From Hungatella sp. UBA5982 (GTDB lineage: Bacteria; Bacillota; Clostridia; Lachnospirales; Lachnospiraceae), in the NCBI GenBank assembly GCA_002429965.1, contig DJBG01000088.1:11213-17564 (forward strand): a stretch of 6,352 nt of DNA, given 5' to 3'. Of this stretch, positions 1 through 4,996 are shown piece after piece. A program made the position numbers and the translations under genes. The stretch's first letter is position 1. Each line of letters begins with the position of its first letter. Under the pieces are notes generated by a model. It had not been told where the DNA came from, searched no databases, and worked only from the letters and a program-made list of their open reading frames with translations.

Positions 1-110
1 AGATGTACGTGGCGGTTGGAAACGCCAACTGGTATTCGAAACTCATCGGTTCCGGATTCCGCTTTCACGGCTTCCATTAAGAGTTTGATTACCGCTTCAT
101 ACTTATCCAT
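1..110 (-). CDS. pduL: PduL-type phosphate propanoyltransferase, N-terminal part (cut by window edge)
   Basis: PduL is the BMC-associated phosphotransacylase that converts acyl-CoA plus phosphate to acyl-phosphate and free CoA, recycling CoA inside the shell. Only 36 complete codons are visible. The protein starts MDKYEAVIKLLMEAV, and at about residues 26-37 it reads IPVGVSNRHVHL, the strongly conserved PduL segment whose histidines (H34, H36) belong to the metal site. Residues 1-18 form a plausible amphipathic helix, which in BMC-associated PduL proteins is the encapsulation peptide. The ATG is preceded by a good AGGAAAGGAGA ribosome binding site. The gene follows the aldehyde dehydrogenase by 25 bases, matching its use of that enzyme's acyl-CoA product. 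The family call is firm; the remainder of the gene cannot be judged here. Confidence 0.9.
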   Translation of the reverse strand, partial: MDKYEAVIKLLMEAVKAESGTDEFRIPVGVSNRHVH

Positions 111-135
111 TCCTGTTCTCCTTTCCTGATTCGTT

Positions 136-1125
136 TTACTGGCCCTTCATTGCCAGTACGATCTCCTTTACAAGAGCTGCCAGCTTCTCATTTTCATCGC
201 TGCTTACCTGGCAGGATGAAGCAGGAGCACATTCCTTTTTATCAAAGGAAGCTACGAAGTCAGCAGGACTTAAGGAAGCAGCCTGGGAGCTTTCCTTCCA
301 TGTAAAAGTTGGATCATCTGCTGCGATGGTAGAACAATCCTTAATACCGAATGCTACCTTTTTCACATTGAGGAGATGTTTCGGGCTTACGTTTTCAGAA
401 ACAGAGCTTCCTCCGCAGGTTCCGCATCCTAATGTAAAGGAAATCGGAAGGCCTGTGCTGATTCCTGTTCCACCCTGGCTTCCGCCTGTATTTACAAGGA
501 TTCTGGAAGCAGGCTTTGCAGCGAACTTAAGAACCATATCCCTGTCCTGGGTATGAATGCTCATGGTATGTCCAATTCCGTTCTGTAAAAGACGGATGCT
601 TAAGCCGCAGGCCTCTTCCCAGTTCTTTACGGTATAGAAACCTAGTACGGTTGTCAGCTTTTCGTAGGATAACGGATATCCCTCTCCAACGCCTTCCTGT
701 TTCCCGATGAGGACTTTTGTTCCCTCAGGGATCTGGATTCCTGCTGCCTGTGCAATCACCTGGGGGGAACGGCCCACAAATTTGGCATTCATGTTATGGC
801 CATTTTTAAACAAAAGATCACAGACTTTATCGGTTTCTTCCTTTGTCATGAAGTAACCGCCCTGGCTCTTTAACTCTGCTACGACCTCTGCGTGATTGCT
901 CTCCTCGCAGATGATAGACTGCTCGGAGGCACAGATGGTACCATAGTCAAAGGTCTTGCTGGCAAGGATTGTCTTTACCGCCTGCTTCACATCAGCCGTC
1001 TTTTCTATGTAAGCAGGGGAGTTTCCTGCACCTACGCCGATGGCTGGCTTTCCTGCGCTGTATGCAGCTTTCACCATACCCGGGCCGCCGGTTGCAATGA
1101 TAACGGAGACTTCCTTGCACTTCAT
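136..1125 (-). CDS. C-terminal fragment of the interrupted aldehyde dehydrogenase
   Basis: This 329-codon stretch begins at an ATG that is an internal methionine of the full-length enzyme, three bases after the TAA. I see no good ribosome binding site before it, so expression would depend on reinitiation or stop-codon readthrough. It contains ATGGPGMVKA (11-20), the catalytic cysteine C65 in TICASEQ, the GGTGIS and CGTCGGSS segments of the catalytic domain, the DCSTIAADDPTF segment near the end, and the putative C-terminal cargo helix (310-329). It lacks the first part of the NAD-binding domain and is unlikely to be active alone, unless the two pieces can associate. Confidence 0.65.
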   Translation of the reverse strand: MKCKEVSVIIATGGPGMVKAAYSAGKPAIGVGAGNSPAYIEKTADVKQAVKTILASKTFDYGTICASEQSIICEESNHAEVVAELKSQGGYFMTKEETDKVCDLLFKNGHNMNAKFVGRSPQVIAQAAGIQIPEGTKVLIGKQEGVGEGYPLSYEKLTTVLGFYTVKNWEEACGLSIRLLQNGIGHTMSIHTQDRDMVLKFAAKPASRILVNTGGSQGGTGISTGLPISFTLGCGTCGGSSVSENVSPKHLLNVKKVAFGIKDCSTIAADDPTFTWKESSQAASLSPADFVASFDKKECAPASSCQVSSDENEKLAALVKEIVLAMKGQ

Positions 1126-1128
1126 CAG

Positions 1129-1131
1129 TTA
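1129..1131 (-). other. In-frame TAA codon inside the aldehyde dehydrogenase
   Basis: On the minus strand the codons read GGA TCT ACC AAC TAA CTG ATG AAG. The frame is the same on both sides and conserved family sequence continues directly, so this is a nonsense codon rather than a frameshift. A single base change from GAA (Glu) or CAA (Gln) would create it. No homopolymer run is adjacent, so a typical insertion or deletion error does not explain it. Confidence 0.95.
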
Positions 1132-1683
1132 GTTGGTAGATCCCATGGAGGGCATGGATACACAGCCGATGATTCCTTCCGGTGCGCCTGCTGCAATAGC
1201 GGCGTCACGCATAACCTCTGCAGCCTTTAAGGTACATTTTGCAGCAGAAGGATGGGGAGAAAATACGATTGAGTTTCCTGATTTAATGGCGATCATGGAT
1301 TTAAAGAATACGGTTGAGGTTGGGTTGGTCGATGGGACGATACCCATTACAAGGCCTACCGGTTCTGCCACATCAATGGTCTTATTCACGGTATCCTCTG
1401 CAAGGATTCCTCTGGTCTTCATATCCTTTATCTCTTCATATAAAAGAGTGGAAGCAGCATGGTTCTTATATGCCTTGTCCATGACCTTTCCAAAACCTGT
1501 TTCTTCAACGGCCATTTCTGCCAGGCAAAGAGCGTGTTCCTCTCCTGCCTTTGCCATACTCTTAAGAATGGTGTCAATTTGTTCCGCCGTAAATCCGGCG
1601 ATTTTTTTTGCAGCAGCTTCACCGCATCTTGCTAAGTCCCTTGCTTCCTGGATGGAACGTAAATCATAATCAAAATTTTCCAT
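1129..1683 (-). CDS. N-terminal fragment of the interrupted aldehyde dehydrogenase
   Basis: This is the 184-residue product expected if the TAA is read as a stop. It holds only the first part of the NAD-binding fold, including EPVGLVMGIVPSTNPTST (107-124) and the FSPHPSAA segment (141-148). It ends inside the cofactor domain, before the catalytic cysteine and before the C-terminal targeting helix. Taken alone it should be neither catalytic nor sent to the compartment. It keeps the native start and ribosome binding site, so it is the piece most likely to be translated. It is listed separately because a gene caller would report it as its own gene. Confidence 0.7.
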   Translation of the reverse strand: MENFDYDLRSIQEARDLARCGEAAAKKIAGFTAEQIDTILKSMAKAGEEHALCLAEMAVEETGFGKVMDKAYKNHAASTLLYEEIKDMKTRGILAEDTVNKTIDVAEPVGLVMGIVPSTNPTSTVFFKSMIAIKSGNSIVFSPHPSAAKCTLKAAEVMRDAAIAAGAPEGIIGCVSMPSMGSTN

Positions 1684-1709
1684 GTTCCCGTTCTCCTTTT
1701 CTAAAAATA

Positions 1710-2315
1710 TTAATCATTCTGCCTGTAATACTTCCCGAATTCTTCCAGCAGCAGGGTTTTATTTGCCTTTGAAATTTCACGTCCGGCTATACTGAATTCC
1801 GGATATTCTCTGGCAAGTGTCCTAAGCTCTGTTACCTTCACATCTTCAAGTATCTTCATGGTTTCTTCCAGACCGTCCTGCTTCATCCATAAGTCAACGG
1901 TTTCCCGCTTTATGGTATCCACCGTTTCCGGTTCATTGGAAGAATCTTCGACCGGCTCTTCTGCCGGTATCTCTTCAAGTACCTCAGCCGCTGGTTCTTC
2001 TACGATTTCCGGAACTGGTTCTTTTTCCGGTTCGTCAGGAGTACCTCCGCCGATTACAGCCGTCAGCTCATCATGAGGCCTGGCAATCACATGGCGTGTT
2101 ACTAAAGCAGCATCGTTTATGCGTTCTACCGCTGCTGCTCCGGCGTCCACCGCTGCCTTTACTGCCGCCACATCGCCGGTCACCGTAACAGCGACGAGAC
2201 CTCCGCCGACTTTGGTCTTTTCCAGAAGAGACACGTCTGCCGCCTTTAACATGGCATCTGCCGCCTCAATAGCCGCCAGCACGCCTTTTGTTTCTATAAA
2301 GCCAAGTGCCTGCAT
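1710..2315 (-). CDS. BMC-domain hexameric shell protein with C-terminal helical extension
   Basis: This 201-residue protein is roughly twice the usual BMC-H length. Residues 1-88 are a canonical BMC domain: ALGFIETKGVLAAIEAADAM at the start, the pore loop KVGGGL (35-40), VTGDVAAVKAAVDAGAAAVER, and VIARPHDEL closing the domain. Such proteins form the hexagonal tiles of the shell facets. Residues about 89-140 are a Pro/Glu-rich, strongly acidic linker with no obvious fold. Residues about 148-198 form a small helical domain (KVTELRTLARE, then EISKANKTLLLEEF) whose pattern resembles SAP or Rho N-terminal helix-extended-helix domains. EutK also carries a C-terminal helical domain with a proposed nucleic-acid role, but it is a different fold. 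The start ATG has a near-perfect ribosome binding site. The protein sits between EutQ and the aldehyde dehydrogenase and may be a major facet protein. The BMC call is certain; the tail assignment is inference. Confidence 0.93.
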   Translation of the reverse strand: MQALGFIETKGVLAAIEAADAMLKAADVSLLEKTKVGGGLVAVTVTGDVAAVKAAVDAGAAAVERINDAALVTRHVIARPHDELTAVIGGGTPDEPEKEPVPEIVEEPAAEVLEEIPAEEPVEDSSNEPETVDTIKRETVDLWMKQDGLEETMKILEDVKVTELRTLAREYPEFSIAGREISKANKTLLLEEFGKYYRQND

Positions 2316-2320
2316 TATTT

Positions 2321-2328
2321 ACCTCCTT
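2321..2328 (-). promoter_or_regulatory. Strong ribosome binding site for the BMC-H gene
   Basis: The minus strand reads AAGGAGGT five bases before the ATG at 2315, a full-length Shine-Dalgarno match that overlaps the TAA stop of the preceding EutQ gene. It is among the strongest sites in the window, consistent with a shell protein needed in many copies, and it supports tight coupling to EutQ translation. Confidence 0.85.
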
Positions 2329-2959
2329 AAACCAAATCAGCCCAGTTTGCCGGATACGTTGCGTAAAATACTCTCGCTTTATCTGGTGAACCCCAGATTA
2401 CCTTGGAGCCTGACGGTACGAAGAGCACATCTCCGGCTTTTGCCGTATAGGTCTTTCCGTCAATGGTAATGGTTAAGGTTCCTTCGATTACATAGTCGAT
2501 CTCTTCATAGGTCAATTCCCATTCAAAACTAGAATGGTCGATCACAAGGAAACCTGCACTGATATGGGACTCATCTTTGCTCACCAATTCCTGGTAATAA
2601 GCTTTGACAGATGGATCACCCGTATCAAATACATCCATTTTCACAGAACTTCCACGAACCACCTTAAGACCGTTTCCATGACTTTCCGACTCATAGGGTT
2701 TTAAAATATCATTTAACAAACCCTTTTCCATCAAAGTCTTCAGTACCATATAAATTTTATCGCTGTCAATATCCATGCCTGCAAAAGCAGCCGGAGCCTG
2801 TGTCTGCTGCTCCTCTGCCTTATCGCAGAATTTGATGCCGAACGAATCTGCTGTATCCTTTGCAGACGGAGTGATGATACTTCCGCTTTCCACGTAAAAT
2901 ACCTTTTTTCCCTCAGCGTTTAACTTTTCTACATCTTTTGCACAAATCAACTGCTTCAT
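2327..2959 (-). CDS. eutQ: EutQ-like cupin protein
   Basis: This 210-residue EutQ homologue is close to the usual EutQ length. The C-terminal cupin barrel is clear: FEWELTYEEIDYVIEGTLTI (145-164), then AGDVLFVPSGSKVIWGSP (175-192), and the EutQ-type ending YPANW (202-206). The usual cupin metal-ligand histidines are absent, as in EutQ generally. Residues 1-44 form a separate N-terminal domain (LICAKDVEKL, then SGSIITPSAKDTADSFGIKF). Residues about 45-95 look like a variable linker and short helices. EutQ is needed for BMC function in ethanolamine users, and acetate kinase activity has been reported for a family member; the role here is not shown by the sequence. The ATG at 2959 follows an AAGGGAAGTG site and lies 15 bases after EutN. 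Confidence 0.9.
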   Translation of the reverse strand: MKQLICAKDVEKLNAEGKKVFYVESGSIITPSAKDTADSFGIKFCDKAEEQQTQAPAAFAGMDIDSDKIYMVLKTLMEKGLLNDILKPYESESHGNGLKVVRGSSVKMDVFDTGDPSVKAYYQELVSKDESHISAGFLVIDHSSFEWELTYEEIDYVIEGTLTITIDGKTYTAKAGDVLFVPSGSKVIWGSPDKARVFYATYPANWADLV

Positions 2960-2974
2960 ATGATCACTTCCCTT

Positions 2975-3238
2975 CTATATAAATTGGCAATCTTCATCAA
3001 TAATCCCAATTACTACGGCATCTACGGGAACCTCATCGCTTCCCAGCATCCGTCTGGCAGAAGAGCCGGTGGAAATGATCACACGGTCACCGATTCCAGC
3101 GCTGATAATATCTGCTACGATCAGCCGCTCGCCTTCCCGTGTGCCGCCAATGATCTCGGCGAGCATAAATTTATACCCATTTAAGGACTCCGCTTTTCTG
3201 GTGGCCCATATGTTATCAATCAATCTGGCCGCTACCAT
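2975..3238 (-). CDS. eutN: EutN/CcmL-type pentameric BMC vertex protein
   Basis: This 87-residue protein has the usual BMC-P length. The family signature is visible: an N-terminal RLIDNIWATRKAESLNGYKF strand-loop-strand (5-24), the VADIISAGIGDRVIISTGSSAR segment (41-62) containing the conserved GSSAR, and the closing PVDAVVIGIIDE (71-82). Pentamers of this family cap the twelve vertices of the shell. The ATG lies inside the end of the preceding shell gene, with a 7-base overlap in another frame, and an AGAGGGG stretch upstream can serve as ribosome binding site. This implies translational coupling of hexamer-type and pentamer-type shell proteins. Only one such gene is in the window; others may lie outside. 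Confidence 0.95.
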   Translation of the reverse strand: MVAARLIDNIWATRKAESLNGYKFMLAEIIGGTREGERLIVADIISAGIGDRVIISTGSSARRMLGSDEVPVDAVVIGIIDEDCQFI

Positions 3239-3537
3239 TCTTCCACCCCTCTCTTCTCTCTTTGCTTAATCTCATCCATAGCTGCCTCTACCGATGCAGT
3301 ATCTCCAAAAATCGCCAGCATGATCATGTTCTGCGGGCAGCTTCCTCTGATGTCTTCTACCGTAACACCTACTGCTTTTTCTGCCACATCTGCGGCACAA
3401 ACCATTTCGATGATCCTGCCTTGTACCAGTCCCACTGCATCCACCGGTCCTATGGAAGAGGAGGTGCCGGAGCCTTTCCTGCGGTTCAAAATATCGATAG
3501 TTCCCTGTGACGGTGATTTAATTATACGGTATTCCAT
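3232..3537 (-). CDS. Circularly permuted BMC shell protein (EutS/PduU/CutR-like)
   Basis: In this 101-residue BMC-domain protein the usual last strand comes first. Residues 1-22 (MEYRIIKSPSQGTIDILNRR) precede a Gly/Ser-rich linker (22-30), and the standard opening strand and helix appear only at VGLVQGRIIEMVCAADVAEKA (35-55), followed by CPQNMIMLAIFGD (67-79) and the helix ASVEAAMDEI (81-90). The chain then ends, without the closing strand of canonical hexamers. This is the permuted topology of EutS, PduU and CutR, which form minor shell hexamers. I chose the ATG at 3537 because an AAAGGA site stands about ten bases upstream and family members tend to begin MEYRI. A GTG at 3546 would add MDN but has a poorly spaced site. 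It begins 14 bases after EutJ and overlaps EutN by 7. Confidence 0.88.
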   Translation of the reverse strand: MEYRIIKSPSQGTIDILNRRKGSGTSSSIGPVDAVGLVQGRIIEMVCAADVAEKAVGVTVEDIRGSCPQNMIMLAIFGDTASVEAAMDEIKQREKRGVEEW

Positions 3538-3551
3538 ATTGTCCACATCCT

Positions 3552-4397
3552 TTATGCCTGCTCTTCCTGCGTACAGGAAAATGCGATTCCAAGAGGTGTT
3601 ACAAACATTGGGTTCTCAGGTTTGCGTGTCCTGATTCCCGTCTGTTTTTCAATGATTGCTTCAATCCCGGTAAGGCAGCAGGTCCCGCCTACCAGATAGA
3701 TTTCCTGTACATCATGTCCTTTAATATGACGGCTTATGATGGAAGCAACCTTCTCCACAACCGGTTTTAAAACCGGCAGCAGTTCTTTATGGTTTTCTTC
3801 TTTCCGCTTATAAACCTCTGCCTCTTTAAAGGACATATGATAAGCACCGGAGACCACCAGGGAAAAATGAGTCCCTCCTGTTGGTTCATCCGCTACATAC
3901 ACCACCTTTCCATCCTTTAAAATGGAAATTCCGGTGGTGCCGCCTCCGATATCCACGACTGCACCGTTTTTAATTTTTAAAACTGCGTTTGCCGCCGTAG
4001 GCTCATCGAGAAGAGCCGTTATTTCAAATCCTGCTCCCTGGACCACGTTCTTAATCGCTCCGCCGTCCAGTGAATCGGTGCCCGGTGGAATGGCTGCAGC
4101 CGAATAAATCAATTCTGTGCCCAGCTTTTCCTCCAGTTCTTCCTTCAGCTCCCGAACAATCCGGATCGCACCGATGTAATCCACGACCATTCCATCCCGG
4201 ACCACATCCGCATACTGATAAGCGCCTGCCACAGGTTTGTAATTCTCATCCAGCACGGCAAGTACCACGCAGGCTGTTCCCAGATCGACACCGGTATAGT
4301 AAACAGAGGAGCTTCCCTTAACGGGCTGCCTAACAACTGCTTCAAACTGGCTCACCAGTTCATTGCAGCCATCAAATGTTATTTCTTCCTTTGACAT
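3552..4397 (-). CDS. eutJ: EutJ-like Hsp70/actin-fold ATPase
   Basis: This 281-residue protein matches the usual EutJ length of about 280. It has the nucleotide-binding signatures of the Hsp70/actin fold: phosphate-1 YTGVDLGTA (34-42), phosphate-2 VVDIGGGTTGIS (147-158) and the adenosine motif YLVGGTCCLTGI (234-245). The DEPTAANA segment (131-138) resembles DnaK. There is no substrate-binding domain, so it is the ATPase module only. EutJ is thought to act as a chaperone or reactivation factor in BMC operons, but its partner is not established. I chose the ATG at 4397 because a GGAGG site stands six bases upstream; reading further to 4571 adds 58 low-complexity residues encoded within the upstream gene in another frame. 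It overlaps the end of the EutT-like gene by 19 bases, suggesting coupled translation. Confidence 0.92.
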   Translation of the reverse strand: MSKEEITFDGCNELVSQFEAVVRQPVKGSSSVYYTGVDLGTACVVLAVLDENYKPVAGAYQYADVVRDGMVVDYIGAIRIVRELKEELEEKLGTELIYSAAAIPPGTDSLDGGAIKNVVQGAGFEITALLDEPTAANAVLKIKNGAVVDIGGGTTGISILKDGKVVYVADEPTGGTHFSLVVSGAYHMSFKEAEVYKRKEENHKELLPVLKPVVEKVASIISRHIKGHDVQEIYLVGGTCCLTGIEAIIEKQTGIRTRKPENPMFVTPLGIAFSCTQEEQA

Positions 4398-4996
4398 GTT
4401 TTTCCTCCATATTCCAGACATATCATCTGTGATAAGCGGTTGATGACCGGGTTCAAGCCTGCGTTCTCCGTTTCCGCCGCCAGCTCTCTTACGCTGCAGC
4501 GCAGGCGGTGCAGAAGAAGGATCTCCTTTCCCTTTTCTGACTGTGCATGAAAACCTGTGATCTCGAAGCAATCCTCATAAGGCTGATTAAAGTTGTCTTT
4601 ATGGAATCCGGTACAAGGCGAGGGTGGGAATTCCACTTCCCTGCCTTCTTTCCCCAGGTCAGAAAGCTTTCGTTCTAAGTCAAATATCTGCTCTGCCAAC
4701 AGCACGTCCCGATTTAATAATTCAAGACCCGTCTCTAAAAACTGTGCCTGAAGCGTTTTCTTTTTTAATAGGAAAAGATCCTGACAGATTCCTTTTTCTT
4801 GTGCTTTTTCATTTTTCTCTGCAGGTTTTTCATTTTTTCGTTTTACCATCATAGGGTCGTCACTGATTGGAATCTTCTTGTCCACCAGAAATTGGCGTGC
4901 TCCAGGTGTCAGTCTGGTTCCCGCAGGGAGATCATAAGAGGTAAAGGGTTCTTTTTTAAATAAAATCCTCAAATCGTCTTCCGTGATGAATTTCAT
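4379..4996 (-). CDS. EutT-like protein, divergent and probably not an adenosyltransferase
   Basis: This 205-residue protein is shorter than classical EutT (about 265), the ATP:cob(I)alamin adenosyltransferase of ethanolamine operons. The N-terminus matches EutT well: MKFITEDDLRILF, then LPAGTRLTPGARQFLVDKKI (23-42). A Lys/Glu-rich linker follows (about 51-68), then a long helical stretch (75-114), and after a Pro-containing loop two helices, KEILLLHRLRCSVRELAAE (157-175) and LNPVINRLSQMICL (181-194). The last recalls the LNRLS helix of EutT. I do not find the CCxxC metal-binding cluster of EutT; the cysteines at 71, 128, 143, 167, 193 and 201 are scattered. It may be structural, a scaffold, or a degenerate enzyme. 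Its ATG shares one base with the alcohol dehydrogenase stop (TAATG), behind a GGGGGG site. Confidence 0.75.
   Translation of the reverse strand: MKFITEDDLRILFKKEPFTSYDLPAGTRLTPGARQFLVDKKIPISDDPMMVKRKNEKPAEKNEKAQEKGICQDLFLLKKKTLQAQFLETGLELLNRDVLLAEQIFDLERKLSDLGKEGREVEFPPSPCTGFHKDNFNQPYEDCFEITGFHAQSEKGKEILLLHRLRCSVRELAAETENAGLNPVINRLSQMICLEYGGKTCQRKK
4404..4408 (-). promoter_or_regulatory. Ribosome binding site that fixes the EutJ start
   Basis: The minus strand reads GGAGG, six bases before the ATG at 4397 and inside the last codons of the EutT-like gene. Its strength and spacing decide for the 281-residue EutJ rather than the longer open frame beginning at 4571. Confidence 0.8.

Larger units (their letters stand above)
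136..1683 (-). pseudogene. CoA-acylating aldehyde dehydrogenase (EutE/PduP/CutF family), interrupted by an in-frame stop
   Basis: The intact enzyme would oxidise the compartment's aldehyde (acetaldehyde or propionaldehyde) with NAD+ and CoA to acyl-CoA. Reading 1683 to 136 in one frame gives about 515 codons, a normal length for the family, but codon 185 is TAA (1129-1131). No frameshift is needed: the peptide runs MPSMGSTN, stop, LMKCKEVSVII, and the homology continues without a gap. The first half has the PSTNPTST nucleotide-binding segment (117-124); the second has ATGGPGMVKAAYSAGKP and the catalytic cysteine in TICASEQ (C251 in combined numbering). The C-terminus has a Cys/Pro/Ser-containing linker and a final helix ending ALVKEIVLAMKGQ, which looks like the C-terminal encapsulation peptide of glycyl-radical BMC aldehyde dehydrogenases. 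There is no N-terminal PduP-style targeting helix. The start has an AAAGGAGAA site and lies 26 bases after the shell gene. The stop may be real inactivation or a single-base sequence error; the rest of the gene looks unspoiled. Confidence 0.85.

Noticed and set aside
1585..1609. A GC-rich 5-base stem (CGCCG/CGGCG) followed by a run of eight T on the plus strand, resembling an intrinsic terminator.
   Set aside because: The stem is only 5 bp, lies inside the aldehyde dehydrogenase coding sequence, and is on the strand opposite to all genes. The T run simply encodes lysines in the KKIAGF segment.
1133..1669. Long plus-strand open frame opposite the aldehyde dehydrogenase, and similar antisense frames elsewhere (for example 892-1230 and 5593-5919).
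   Set aside because: They are antisense shadows of well-recognised genes. Their predicted proteins have no recognisable domains and no convincing ribosome binding sites were noted.
3538..3546. GTG start at 3546 for the permuted shell protein.
   Set aside because: The AAAGGA sequence is almost adjacent to the GTG but well placed for the ATG at 3537, and homologues appear to begin at the MEYRI position. It is not strictly excluded.
3761..3776. A perfect 16-base palindrome, CCGGTTTTAAAACCGG, as a possible operator.
   Set aside because: It lies deep inside EutJ and encodes part of the VLKPVVEK segment. No second copy or promoter context was seen, so coincidence of codons is the simpler explanation.
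4398..4571. A 58-residue N-terminal extension of EutJ.
   Set aside because: It overlaps the EutT-like gene in another frame, has low-complexity Arg/Gly/Pro content unlike EutJ, and a strong GGAGG site marks the ATG at 4397, which gives the normal family length.
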